Position numbers and translations under genes: made by a program. Below the pieces are notes generated by a model that had not been told where the DNA came from, did not search any database, and saw only the letters and a list, made by a program, of their open reading frames with translations. DNA of 64,000 bases. Origin: Stackebrandtia nassauensis DSM 44728 (lineage in GTDB: Bacteria; Actinomycetota; Actinomycetes; Mycobacteriales; Micromonosporaceae). The stretch is taken from contig NC_013947.1 of NCBI RefSeq assembly GCF_000024545.1, forward strand, positions 4,588,001-4,652,000. Reading direction: 5' to 3'. How positions within the stretch are numbered: position 1 is the stretch's first letter; every line of letters starts with the position of its first letter. Shown here piece after piece: positions 25,661 through 33,963 of the stretch.

Positions 25661-26392
25661 ATGTCGATGCTGCGCCGCCTCGTAGCGGCGCTCCGCGCCG
25701 CCCGCACCCGCACAGTTGAAACGCGCGACAAGATCATCGCAGCCAAAAGCCGATCCGACGCCGGACTGCTGGCATTCCAACAAGCCACAAACGGTTCCAT
25801 CGACTCCCGCCCGGCTGAAGCGATCGCCAACCTCCAGCGGGCCAAGACGCACCTGGACGAAGCTCAGCGGCTGGTCGCCAACAGCGACGCAGCCGTGGAC
25901 AACTACATAAACGCCATCCTCGGCGGTGCGTCAGCTGCGACGGCTCAGCCGTCCGCAGTCATTCCAGCATCCAAGCCGTCGAGATTCAAACCGATGCGAA
26001 CCGACCCAGCCAAGGCCGACGAAATTCGACCCCACGTCGGCAAGGACCGAGCTGTCGCGACTTTGTGGGACGCTGACGGCAATCGCGTTCTCGGCCTTCA
26101 CTCGGCGGACGACGACGGCCCCGCCGCAACGGCCGCCTGGAAGCCACCCTGGCGCGACTACGTCCGCTTGCGCCGTCACGTCGAAGCCCATGCCGCGGCC
26201 CGCATGCACCAGGACGGCCACAAAACCATGGTCATGTACATCAACCTGCCGCCATGCAAATACTTTGACGGATGCAAACTGAACCTGGAGGACATACTCC
26301 CCAAGGGCAGCACCTTGTGGATGCATCGCGTCTTCCAAAACGGCGGCACCAAGATCTACCAGTTCAACGGCACCGGGAGAGCCTATGTCTGA
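25661..26392 (+). CDS. Polymorphic toxin with SCP1.201/DddA-like cytidine deaminase domain
   Basis: A 243-residue two-part protein. The N-terminus (residues 1-90) is a helical hairpin (TVETRDKIIAAKSRSDAG and LQRAKTHLDEAQRLVANSDAAVDNYINAIL) like WXG/LXG export domains, followed by a Pro/Ala linker. The C-terminus carries the SCP1.201-like deaminase signature: H173-V-E175 in RRHVEAHAAARM and C199-x5-C205 in NLPPCKYFDGCKL, then LPKGSTLWMHR. His and the two Cys bind zinc and Glu shuttles the proton in this family, which includes the dsDNA deaminase DddA. TACATT ends 7 nt before the ATG at 25661. The next gene overlaps it by 8 nt and is the likely immunity gene. Confidence 0.8.
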   Translation: MSMLRRLVAALRAARTRTVETRDKIIAAKSRSDAGLLAFQQATNGSIDSRPAEAIANLQRAKTHLDEAQRLVANSDAAVDNYINAILGGASAATAQPSAVIPASKPSRFKPMRTDPAKADEIRPHVGKDRAVATLWDADGNRVLGLHSADDDGPAATAAWKPPWRDYVRLRRHVEAHAAARMHQDGHKTMVMYINLPPCKYFDGCKLNLEDILPKGSTLWMHRVFQNGGTKIYQFNGTGRAYV

Positions 26393-26627
26393 GTTCGTGG
26401 AGAGCATTCCTGTCACCCTCGACCCTGATATCCACGATGACTTGATGTCGAGTTGGGAAAGTGGGCTCGGTTCACGCGCGCTCATCGAATACGCGCGATC
26501 TCTTGGAATTGAGCCTCCAGACGATCGAGATGGCTGGCTCATCGTCCACGAGTTTGGCCCAGACGGAGTCGACCTCGGTCTGCGCTGGGACAACTCCGAC
26601 GACGAACCAGTCAATCAAGTCGACTAA
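26385..26627 (+). CDS. Candidate immunity protein for the deaminase toxin
   Basis: An 80-residue strongly acidic protein (Asp and Glu throughout, ending EPVNQVD). It overlaps the toxin gene by 8 nt and is followed by a hairpin, the usual place and size of an immunity gene. The sequence LDPDIHDDLMSSWESGLGSRALIEYARSLG may form the helical core. I recognise no named immunity family, so the function is inferred from position and acidity alone. Confidence 0.55.
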   Translation: MSEFVESIPVTLDPDIHDDLMSSWESGLGSRALIEYARSLGIEPPDDRDGWLIVHEFGPDGVDLGLRWDNSDDEPVNQVD

Positions 26628-26652
26628 CAAACCTACGTGCCAAGCTATCGCC

Positions 26653-26681
26653 TGGCGCGCATGCGAAGCATGCCTGCGCCA
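26653..26681 (+). terminator. Hairpin after the toxin-immunity pair
   Basis: TGGCGC-GCATGC (26653-26664), loop GAA, then GCATGC, a CT bulge and GCGCCA (26668-26681): a near-perfect stem between two convergent transcription units. Confidence 0.65.
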
Positions 26682-26714
26682 CGGAAGGCCGCCGAGCGGA
26701 GCGAGGCGACGATT

Positions 26715-28265
26715 TTAGTGGTGGCCGCCTTCGACGGTGAGGCCGCGCGGGGTCAGGTACCACACGGCGACGGCTGCCAGCAGCATGAGTACTCCTCCGG
26801 CCAGGCCGACGATGCCGAGCGATTCGGTGAAGGCCGCGCGGGCGTGGTCGGCCAAGGCGGTGTTGCCCGTGTGGGAGGCGACCGAGAGGGCGCCGCCGAT
26901 CGAGTCGCTCGCGGTGGAGGCCGCGGAGCCGGTGAGGCCCAGCGATTCGAGGCGGGTGGCCGCCATCAGGTTGTGGAAGACGACGGCGGCGATGCTGCCC
27001 AGGACAGCGACGCCGAGGGCGTTGCCGAGTTCGAAGCTGGTCTCCTCCATCGCGGCCGCGTTGCCGGTGCGTTCGACGGGGACCGAGGCGACGATGACCG
27101 CCGAGCCGATCGCCAGCGTCGCCATGCTCACGCCCACAAGAGATTGCGAGAGTGCGACCAGTGGGTAGTCGAGGTGGTCGCCGCCCAGGTAGAGGATGGC
27201 GAAGCCCAGGCCGCCGACGGCGAGGCCACCGGCCATCACCGTGCGGGTGCCGATGCTTTGGGCGATGCGGGGTGCCAGCGGGGAGATCACTCCGGACACT
27301 ATGGCCACCGGGAGCAGGTGGATCCCGGTCTGGATCGGCGTGTATTCCATGACCAGTTGCATCCACTGCGCCAGCAACAACATCATCGCGGCCATCGCGA
27401 CGCTGGAGATCAGCGCGCACATCAGGCCCGCCGACAGTGGACGGCGGCGCAGCAGGCGCAGGTCCAGCAGCGGTTCGCGGCGGTTGAGGCAGCGGCGGGC
27501 GAACCAGATCAGCGAGACGAGGGCGATCGTGCCGGTCAGCAGCGCGGTGGGGTCGGTGATGCCGTGTTTGCCGATCGTCTTGATCGCGTACATCAGCGAG
27601 ATCATGCCGATGATGGACAGCGCGATGCCCAGGAAGTCCCACGGGACGGCGCCGCCGCGCGATTCGGGCAGCAGCCACAGCGCGAAGACGATCGCCAGCA
27701 CCATGATCGGGGTGTTGATGAGGAAGGCGGCGTGCCAGCTGAAGTTCTGGACCAGGATGCCGCCGATGATGGGCCCGAGGCCCGCGCCGACGGCGGCCAT
27801 GGATCCCCACAGACCCAGGGCGACCGCGCGCTCTTTGGGGTCGGCGAACAGGTCGCGGATCATGGACATGGTGGAGGGCATGATGAAGGCGCCGCCGAGG
27901 CCGAGCAGGGCGCGGGCCGCGATCAGCCAGGGTGCCGAGTCGGCGAACAGGACGATGAGGGGGACGGTTCCGAAGGCGGCGTAGCCGACCAGGAGCATGC
28001 GGCGGCGGCCGAAGCGGTCGGCCAGGCCGGAGGCGGTGACGAGGAAACCGGCCACGGCGAGGCCGTAGACGTCGACGATCCACAGTAGTTGGACGGAGCT
28101 GGGGCGCAGCGCGGCGTCGATCTCAGGCAGGGCCACGTTGAGGATGGTCAGGTCCATGACCACGATGAGCAGGCTGGCGCACAGGACGGCCAGGCCGACC
28201 CAGCGGCGCGGGTTGGCGTCGGGAGTCGTGGTCGTGGTTGTCGGGGCGATGGTCACCGTGGACAC
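26715..28265 (-). CDS. MFS drug:proton antiporter, DHA2 (14-TM) family
   Basis: A 516-residue transporter of the EmrB/QacA group. It opens VGLAVLCASLLIVVMDLTILNVALPEI and contains LADRFGRRRMLLVGY (motif A) and GPIIGGILVQNFSWHAAFLINTP (motif C), with about 14 hydrophobic helices. The GTG start at 28265 has AGAGGTGA upstream. It lies 39 nt after a TetR gene on the same strand and forms its operon. It probably exports drugs and is induced when the TetR protein releases its operator (28887-28904). Confidence 0.93.
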   Translation of the reverse strand: MSTVTIAPTTTTTTPDANPRRWVGLAVLCASLLIVVMDLTILNVALPEIDAALRPSSVQLLWIVDVYGLAVAGFLVTASGLADRFGRRRMLLVGYAAFGTVPLIVLFADSAPWLIAARALLGLGGAFIMPSTMSMIRDLFADPKERAVALGLWGSMAAVGAGLGPIIGGILVQNFSWHAAFLINTPIMVLAIVFALWLLPESRGGAVPWDFLGIALSIIGMISLMYAIKTIGKHGITDPTALLTGTIALVSLIWFARRCLNRREPLLDLRLLRRRPLSAGLMCALISSVAMAAMMLLLAQWMQLVMEYTPIQTGIHLLPVAIVSGVISPLAPRIAQSIGTRTVMAGGLAVGGLGFAILYLGGDHLDYPLVALSQSLVGVSMATLAIGSAVIVASVPVERTGNAAAMEETSFELGNALGVAVLGSIAAVVFHNLMAATRLESLGLTGSAASTASDSIGGALSVASHTGNTALADHARAAFTESLGIVGLAGGVLMLLAAVAVWYLTPRGLTVEGGHH

Positions 28266-28304
28266 GGTTCACCTCTTTCTATGTGGTGGAAGGGGTTGGC
28301 GGGT

Positions 28305-28862
28305 TCAGTGGACGGCGATGCCGCCGAAGACGGTCTCGCGCAGCAGTCGTTCGGCGTCGCGCACGGCGATGTCGCCGCGGCGCAGGGCTTCGCGCAGGCC
28401 GACCAGGAGGCCGAACACGGCGTGGGCGATCCAGGTGGCCGACATGTCGTCGCGCACCACGCCCGCTTTCTGGGCGGCGGCGTAGAAGGCCAGTTCGCGG
28501 TTCTGCTGGACCTCGCTGGCGGCGACCATCTCGTCGTCGGTCTCGAAGGAGGGTTCGGTGAGGGCGAAGCCGTGTTCGTAGGCGTCGCGCACCAGTTGGC
28601 CGCACAGGACTTCCAGGGCGGAGCGCAGTTGGGCGGCGTCGCCGCTGGCGGTGGCCGTGTCGATGTCGGCGTTGTCCAGGGCCTCGCGCCAGGATTCGAT
28701 GCTCAGTTCACCGAGCAGGCGGACGAGTTCCTCGCGTCCGGCGAAGTGGCGGTGCAGGGTGGCGCGGCTGACTCCGGCGGCGGCGGCGATGTCGGCCATG
28801 GACGCCGTGGGTTTGGCGTTGAGCAGCCGCAGGGCGGCTACCGCGATTTCACGACGACCCAT
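28305..28862 (-). CDS. TetR-family regulator of the MFS exporter
   Basis: A 185-residue regulator. Its helix-turn-helix is KPTASMADIAAAAGVSRATLHRHFAGREEL. GGAGG sits 9 nt before the ATG. It is the first gene of a TetR-MFS operon and has a near-perfect palindrome 25-42 nt before its own start, which makes autorepression of the operon likely. The ligand is presumably a substrate of the transporter. Confidence 0.9.
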   Translation of the reverse strand: MGRREIAVAALRLLNAKPTASMADIAAAAGVSRATLHRHFAGREELVRLLGELSIESWREALDNADIDTATASGDAAQLRSALEVLCGQLVRDAYEHGFALTEPSFETDDEMVAASEVQQNRELAFYAAAQKAGVVRDDMSATWIAHAVFGLLVGLREALRRGDIAVRDAERLLRETVFGGIAVH

Positions 28863-28886
28863 CGGGCGAGACCTCCATGTAGCGAT

Positions 28887-28904
28887 TGAGACATTTATGT
28901 CTCA
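28887..28904. promoter_or_regulatory. TetR operator palindrome
   Basis: TGAGACAT-TT-ATGTCTCA, a perfect 8-2-8 inverted repeat just upstream of the TetR gene of the MFS operon. Confidence 0.75.
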
Positions 28905-29027
28905 TACGATACGTGAAAGTCTCGCGTTTGTCACGCCTGAGTGAGCGATCCCACCACCGCTGACCAGCGTGGAGGCCGGGCCGGACGTGGTCAGCGCCCG
29001 GCCCGGCCGGTGAGGTGATGAGTCAGG

Positions 29028-30314
29028 TCAGTGTGTTGGCCGCTCGCGCCGCGTCCAGCGGTAGCCCAGCGCCAGTGCCGCGATGCCGAGCGGGACCAGC
29101 AGGTACCAGGCCATCGACGCCAGCACGACGGTCGTGAAGCCGGTGGCGGCGATCGCCATCGCGCGGGCCGAGCGGCCGCGCAGCAGTCTCACGGCGGCGG
29201 CGCAGCCCAGGACGGTGACGGCGGCCAGGCACGCCGAGGTGGCGCGCATCAGGTCGTCCAGGTTGAAGGAGAAGGTGATGGACACCGTGGTGGCCACGGC
29301 GGTGAGGCTGCCCAACAGCAGCAGGCTGCGGTGCGGGATCTCGCCGGGACGGCCGCCGCGCGCCAGGACGGCGGGCAGGTCACCGTCGCGGGCCAGGGCC
29401 GCGCCCAGCCGGGAGGCTCCGGCGACGAAGGTGTTGAGGGCGCCGAAGCTCAGCACCAGGGCGATGATCGCGGTGACGGGTGCCGCGGCAGGGCCCAGCG
29501 CGTAGGTCAGCAGCGCGGTCAGGGCGACCGGTGAGGTGGCGGCGTCGCCGCCGAGCGCACCGACCGTGACTATGGACAGTCCGATATAGAGGACCGAGAC
29601 GATGAGCAGCGTGTAGCCGGTGACGCGGCGCAGTTGCCGGGCCGGATCGGTGAACTCGCCCGACAGGTGGCTGGCGGCCTCCCAGCCCGCGAAGGCGTAG
29701 AACAGGACGCCCGCCGCGCTGACGATTCCGGCCACGCCGTGCGGGGCGAACGGGGTGAGGTTGGCGGCGCTGACGTGCAGGGCTCCGGCGACCGTGGCCA
29801 CGCCCAAAAGCAGCACCAGGACGATCATGAGCAGCAGCTGGGTGCCGCCCGACAGCCGCAGGCCCAGGTGGTTGGCGCCGAAGGCGGCGGCCAGCAGGCC
29901 CAGCCCGATCAGGAGTTTGCCGGTGCCGCCAAGTCCCAGGGCCTCGCCGACGTACTCGGCGCCGATGATTCCGGCGGTCCAGGCGCCGATCGGGATGACA
30001 CAGTAGAACCACCAGCCGACGATCCCGGCCGGGCGGGCGCCGAAGGCGCGGCGCACGAAGGTCGCCACTCCCCCGGCGTCGGGGAACTTGGCCGCCAGGG
30101 CCGCGAACGACAACGCCACCGGGACGCTCAGGCCAAGGAGCACGATCCAGGTGACGATCGAGGCCGGGCCCGCCTCGGCGGCGGCCAGGCCGGGCAGCGC
30201 CAGGATGCCGGGGCCGAGGATCGCGCCGATGTACATGGCGGTGCCGCGTCCCATTCCCAGGCTCGGCCGGGCATACGAGGTATGCGAATCGCCCTTGGTC
30301 AACTGGTCGGTCAT
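29028..30314 (-). CDS. APC-family amino acid permease
   Basis: A 428-residue amino acid/polyamine/organocation transporter with about 12 hydrophobic helices. The first helix motif is IGAILGPGILALPGLAAAEAGPASIV, the substrate-binding GxG-type break of APC proteins, followed by AALAAKFPDAGGVATFVRRAFG. The start MTDQLTKGD (30314) is chosen; the open frame upstream covers the promoter. It is divergent from an Lrp-type regulator 80 nt away, which probably controls it. Whether it imports or exports its amino acid is not clear. Confidence 0.9.
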   Translation of the reverse strand: MTDQLTKGDSHTSYARPSLGMGRGTAMYIGAILGPGILALPGLAAAEAGPASIVTWIVLLGLSVPVALSFAALAAKFPDAGGVATFVRRAFGARPAGIVGWWFYCVIPIGAWTAGIIGAEYVGEALGLGGTGKLLIGLGLLAAAFGANHLGLRLSGGTQLLLMIVLVLLLGVATVAGALHVSAANLTPFAPHGVAGIVSAAGVLFYAFAGWEAASHLSGEFTDPARQLRRVTGYTLLIVSVLYIGLSIVTVGALGGDAATSPVALTALLTYALGPAAAPVTAIIALVLSFGALNTFVAGASRLGAALARDGDLPAVLARGGRPGEIPHRSLLLLGSLTAVATTVSITFSFNLDDLMRATSACLAAVTVLGCAAAVRLLRGRSARAMAIAATGFTTVVLASMAWYLLVPLGIAALALGYRWTRRERPTH

Positions 30315-30369
30315 ATTTCCTGAGATTAAACACATGACCGACGCCGAACCGGTCTCGCCGACCGTTTGT

Positions 30370-30393
30370 CCGAAATCGCTGCGATAATTTCGG
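30370..30393. promoter_or_regulatory. Lrp-type operator overlapping the regulator's promoter
   Basis: CCGAAAT (30370-30376) and ATTTCGG (30387-30393) form a perfect 7-10-7 inverted repeat. It covers GATAAT (30383-30388), a -10 box ending 6 nt before the ATG at 30395, so it would autoregulate a leaderless lrp-type gene. Confidence 0.5.
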
Positions 30394-30394
30394 C

Positions 30395-30859
30395 ATGGAC
30401 GAACTTGATGCGCGAATCGTGCGGCTTCTCCAGGCAAACGCTCGGCAATCCAACCGGGAACTCGCCCGAACGCTCGGCATCGCGCCGTCGACCTGTCTGG
30501 AACGGGTGCGCACCCTGACCCGTCGCGGCGTGATCCGCGGCTACCACGCCGAGGTCGATCTGCCCGCCATGAACCGGGACGTGCAGGCGCTGGTGTCGGT
30601 GCAGATGCGGCGGCACTCCCGCCCCATCTACGAGGCGTTTCGCGACGCCGCGAAGAACTGGCGCGAGGTCATCACGCTGTTCGTCGTCAGCGGGGAACAC
30701 GACATCGTGATGCACGTGGCGGTGCCCGACTCCGACAGCCTGCATTCCTTCCTTGTGGACAGACTCGCGACCCGTCAGGAGGTGGCCCGGTTCCAGTCAT
30801 CGCTGATCTTCCAGAGAATCCACAACAACGTCCTGGATGTACTGGACAGCGGTGACTGA
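30395..30859 (+). CDS. Lrp/AsnC-family regulator
   Basis: A 154-residue feast/famine regulator. The N-terminal helix-turn-helix is DELDARIVRLLQANARQSNRELARTLGIAPSTCLERVRTLTRRGVI. The C-terminal RAM domain runs from DVQALVSVQM to SSLIFQRIHN. It is divergent from the APC permease and most likely senses its amino acid. The start coincides with a probable leaderless promoter. Confidence 0.92.
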   Translation: MDELDARIVRLLQANARQSNRELARTLGIAPSTCLERVRTLTRRGVIRGYHAEVDLPAMNRDVQALVSVQMRRHSRPIYEAFRDAAKNWREVITLFVVSGEHDIVMHVAVPDSDSLHSFLVDRLATRQEVARFQSSLIFQRIHNNVLDVLDSGD

Positions 30860-30909
30860 CCGGCTGCTAGCATTTTCGGACCGTCCACCCGGCTCCTAGG
30901 ACATCGAAG

Positions 30910-32187
30910 TTGAACAATCCCGAAATTCCACAATGGTGGAAAACACTCACAAGCGACGACAGTGCCGAGCGACTCGGCGTCAACTGGCGAGACCCCGCCG
31001 ACTGGGAGCCACCGGACGAGTCCGCCTCCGGCGGGACGCTGCGAAATCCCACCACCATGGAGCTGGACGCCAGCATCCGTGAGGGAAAGCTGCTGGTGGG
31101 GACCGGACCGTCGGTCAACATGCGTGGCATGGGCCTCGATGTCGACGTCCACTGGTACCTGGATCCCGGCCAGCCCGACCAGCTGTGGTGCGCGCTCGGT
31201 TTCTTCTACGACCCGCGACTGTGGATCCCGGTGGAACCCGAGCCCGCGGCGCTGGCCGAGGTGCTGTCGGCCAGCCACCCCAAGCCCGCGCTCAACACCG
31301 TCACGCTGACGAGTTTCACGCGCGGCTTCCTGGGTTTCCGCGACGAGGTGATGCTGCCCAACGTGTACGACGGCCAGCTGGTCCCGTTCAACGGGCTGGA
31401 CCTGGACCGGTACACGACCATGATCAGCTACCTGGAGCACTCCTCCTGGGCGTCCTCGCATCAGGAGGACCCGCTGCACGACGACTTCGAGGCGGTCTCG
31501 CCGCTGGCGATGTCGGCCTTCGACCGGGAGCGCAACACCAAGTCGCAGCTGCTGGGGCGGGTGCCGTCGATGACCTGGCGCACCCTGCATTCCCGCTCGC
31601 ACCTGTCCTTCGAGGTCCACTCCCGCAACGTGGTGTGCGTGGGGGTGCGGTACCGGCCCTCGCCGGTCAGTCACCACGCGGTGGTGAAGCGGATCAACGA
31701 GGCGTTCAAGATGGGCTACCCGCTGGACCTGCCGCTGGACGTGGTGGGGGCGTTGACCTGCTTCGACTTCCTCACCGAGGACGATCTGGAACACCACCTC
31801 ACCGAACCGGAGTCCACCGGCCACCTGGCCTCGGCGATCCGGGTGCACGCGGCACTGTGGCACGGGAACCTGCGCCGCAGCCTGCGACTGCGGGAGTTCG
31901 CGGCCCACCCGGAGCCGTCGGTGCGCAACGCGGTGCTGCGGGTGGCGGCCGACTACAACTACCGGTTCCTGTTCGAGGAGGCGGCCTTGGTCGCGGCCTC
32001 CGACGAACCCGCCGAGCGACTGGAGCACTTCCTCATCGTGGGCGGCGACCCGGACAACTACAACGCCTTCGGCGACAGCTTCGCCGGTCAGCAACCGATC
32101 ATGGTCGACAAGGAGGGCAACCCGGTCAACGTCCACACCGACTTCATCGGGGACAGCGACGTCGACGAGGAGGACGAGGCTTCATGA
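30910..32187 (+). CDS. Hypothetical protein, 425 residues, paired with the next gene
   Basis: I do not recognise the family. The protein is soluble. It begins MNNPEIPQWWKTLTSDDSAERLGVNWR (TTG start at 30910), has a mixed middle, and a C-terminal helical-repeat-like part (RRSLRLREFAAHPEPSVRNAVLRVAADYNYRFLFEEAALVA) that resembles HEAT or Armadillo repeats. It ends in an acidic tail. Its stop overlaps the start of the next gene (ATGA), whose product has a similar helical repeat and acidic tail, so the two may form a complex. No link to neighbouring functions is evident. Confidence 0.6.
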   Translation: MNNPEIPQWWKTLTSDDSAERLGVNWRDPADWEPPDESASGGTLRNPTTMELDASIREGKLLVGTGPSVNMRGMGLDVDVHWYLDPGQPDQLWCALGFFYDPRLWIPVEPEPAALAEVLSASHPKPALNTVTLTSFTRGFLGFRDEVMLPNVYDGQLVPFNGLDLDRYTTMISYLEHSSWASSHQEDPLHDDFEAVSPLAMSAFDRERNTKSQLLGRVPSMTWRTLHSRSHLSFEVHSRNVVCVGVRYRPSPVSHHAVVKRINEAFKMGYPLDLPLDVVGALTCFDFLTEDDLEHHLTEPESTGHLASAIRVHAALWHGNLRRSLRLREFAAHPEPSVRNAVLRVAADYNYRFLFEEAALVAASDEPAERLEHFLIVGGDPDNYNAFGDSFAGQQPIMVDKEGNPVNVHTDFIGDSDVDEEDEAS

Positions 32188-32834
32188 ACAACCTGACGGT
32201 CGCTCACAAGCGGGTGCTGGTCGTCGACGAGTCCGTTGACGTCACCGAACTGGAGAAGCTGGCGGCGGACTCGGGCTGGACGATGGCGGGCCGGTTCTCC
32301 CAGGGCTTCGACGAATCCGTCGAGCTACAGTGGAGCGCCGACTCCGGTGTGGACGTCGCCTACATCGAGTTCCACTCCGACGGCGTGCGGATGGTGACCG
32401 TTCGCGGCCAGGACGAGTCGGCGGTCGACGCCGTTGCCGAGATCGTTCGCGGCGCGGTGACCACCCGCGATCTGGACTCGCTGCTGGACGACGTCTCGAA
32501 GGACCCGGGCCCCGAACCCACCGCGCTGGTGCGCGGCTGGCGCGAACTGGCGCTGGCCTGCACGCACTCACACCCCGACCAGCCGATGGACGAGCGACTC
32601 CCCGCCGCGCTGGAAACCGCGCTGCGACACGACAACCGGCAGGTCCGACTGCGTGGGCTCGTGGTCGCCGACGCGCTCGGCGGCCGCTGGCCCAAGCTGG
32701 TCGACCTGGTCCTGGCCCGCCAGGGCGAGGAGACCGAGCTGGGCTACGTGGTCGAGGTGTTCGCGCAGCTGCGCGACGACCAAGCCGAGGACGCCGAAGC
32801 CGCTGAGGACGACAAGGGCAGCGCCGACGACTGA
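32184..32834 (+). CDS. Hypothetical protein, 216 residues, partner of the previous gene
   Basis: A soluble protein of unknown family. The N-terminal half looks like an alpha/beta sandwich (VAYIEFHSDGVRMVTVRGQDES). The C-terminal half has a HEAT-like helical pair (ALRHDNRQVRLRGLVVADALGGRWPKLVDLVLARQ) and a very acidic tail (EDAEAAEDDKGSADD). GAGGACGAGG precedes the ATG, which overlaps the upstream stop. Translational coupling suggests a shared role. Confidence 0.6.
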   Translation: MNNLTVAHKRVLVVDESVDVTELEKLAADSGWTMAGRFSQGFDESVELQWSADSGVDVAYIEFHSDGVRMVTVRGQDESAVDAVAEIVRGAVTTRDLDSLLDDVSKDPGPEPTALVRGWRELALACTHSHPDQPMDERLPAALETALRHDNRQVRLRGLVVADALGGRWPKLVDLVLARQGEETELGYVVEVFAQLRDDQAEDAEAAEDDKGSADD

Positions 32835-33010
32835 CGGCGGCCAGCCACCCGGCTGGGCCGACCGACGGCGGCCATCAGCCCGGCCCAGCCGACTTCTCGG
32901 CTGAGCCGACTGGCGCCGACGGCCTCCGGCCGCGATCAAGCCAGCCTGAGCCACCGCCGCCGGTCACGGTCGGCCGAGCCGAGCCGAACGCGCTGCGCCC
33001 AGCGCACAGC
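32835..33010. repeat. Non-coding stretch with GCCGA-type degenerate repeats
   Basis: 176 nt without a gene, holding many short inverted and direct repeats of the words GGCCAGCC, GGCCGA and GAGCCGAC (for example GCCCGGCCCAGCCGAC and CGGCTGAGCCGACTGGC). Similar vocabulary occurs in the 39.1-kb linker and the 62.5-kb region. Confidence 0.4.
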
Positions 33011-33037
33011 GGGGCCGCGCGATGATCGCGCGGCCCC
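33011..33037. terminator. Bidirectional terminator
   Basis: GGGGCCGCGCGAT (33011-33023), one G, and its perfect complement (33025-33037), between convergent operons. Confidence 0.8.
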
Positions 33038-33049
33038 GGCTACGGCGTC

Positions 33050-33949
33050 CTACGCCGCCTTCTTCTTGATGATCTCGTACATCGCCGTCCAGCTGTCCTT
33101 GCCGTGACCGGCCGCGACGGTCCGGTCGTACAGCGACTTGACCGCCTCCGGCAGCACCAGATCCACACCGCTGCCCTTGGCCGCGCTGACGATGTGATCC
33201 GCCGTGGCGCCCATCATCACGGCCGTGGCCAGCTCGCCCGGGTGGTTGCCGGACGCGAGGTTGCGCCCCAGCTCCAGACCGGTTTCGGCCTCGGCCGCCA
33301 GCATCTGCCCCGTCTCGATGACCATGCGGATCGCTTCCGGCGCGAACGCGGCCTCGTCCACCCCGGCCGCGCTCACCAGCGCCGTCGCGTGCACGACCGA
33401 CGCCAGCGTCGTGAGGAACACGTCGAGGTGCGCCAGGTAGTACAGCTGCGCCAGACCCGTGTCCTCGCCGAGGAACCGGGGTCCGCCGATGTGCCGCAGT
33501 ACCGGCTCGTGCGCGTCGAACGCCGACTTCGGTCCGCTGTAGAACACATACGCGGCCTCGGTGCCGACGGTCGGCGCCGGAGTCATGACACCCCCGGCGA
33601 TGAACGTCGCGCCGTGCTTGGCGGCCCACTTCGCGGCTTCCCGGGTCACGTCGGGGTCATCGGACGACAGGTTGACGATGGTGCGTCCCGCCAGCGCCGA
33701 CTCGGCGGTCGACAGGATGTCGTACATCGCCTGGTAGTCGGTGAGGCTCAGGATCACCAGGTCGCTGGAGGCCACCGCCTCGGTCGGGCTGGCCGCCAAC
33801 CGCGCGCCCTCAACCACCAACGGCTCGGCCCGCGACGGCGTCCGGTTCCACACCGTGACCGGGTGCCCCTGACCCAACAGCGTCCGCACCATGGCCTGCC
33901 CCATGGGGCCCAGGCCGATCAGCGTGACGGGAGACTTCTTGGAGTTCAT
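33050..33949 (-). CDS. Imine reductase-like NAD(P)H oxidoreductase (IRED 1)
   Basis: A 299-residue member of the 3-hydroxyisobutyrate dehydrogenase superfamily. The Rossmann loop is VTLIGLGPMGQAMVRTLL and the NADPH-type follow-on VTVWNRTPSRAEPL is the imine reductase form. At the IRED catalytic helix it reads GLAQLYYLAHLD, with Tyr where the two paralogues have Asp. The C-terminal dimer helices end KKKAA. AAGGA precedes the ATG. It follows IRED 2 by 14 nt, so the two are co-transcribed. IREDs reduce cyclic or secondary imines; the natural substrate is unknown. Confidence 0.85.
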   Translation of the reverse strand: MNSKKSPVTLIGLGPMGQAMVRTLLGQGHPVTVWNRTPSRAEPLVVEGARLAASPTEAVASSDLVILSLTDYQAMYDILSTAESALAGRTIVNLSSDDPDVTREAAKWAAKHGATFIAGGVMTPAPTVGTEAAYVFYSGPKSAFDAHEPVLRHIGGPRFLGEDTGLAQLYYLAHLDVFLTTLASVVHATALVSAAGVDEAAFAPEAIRMVIETGQMLAAEAETGLELGRNLASGNHPGELATAVMMGATADHIVSAAKGSGVDLVLPEAVKSLYDRTVAAGHGKDSWTAMYEIIKKKAA

Positions 33950-33963
33950 TGTGGATTCCTTTT

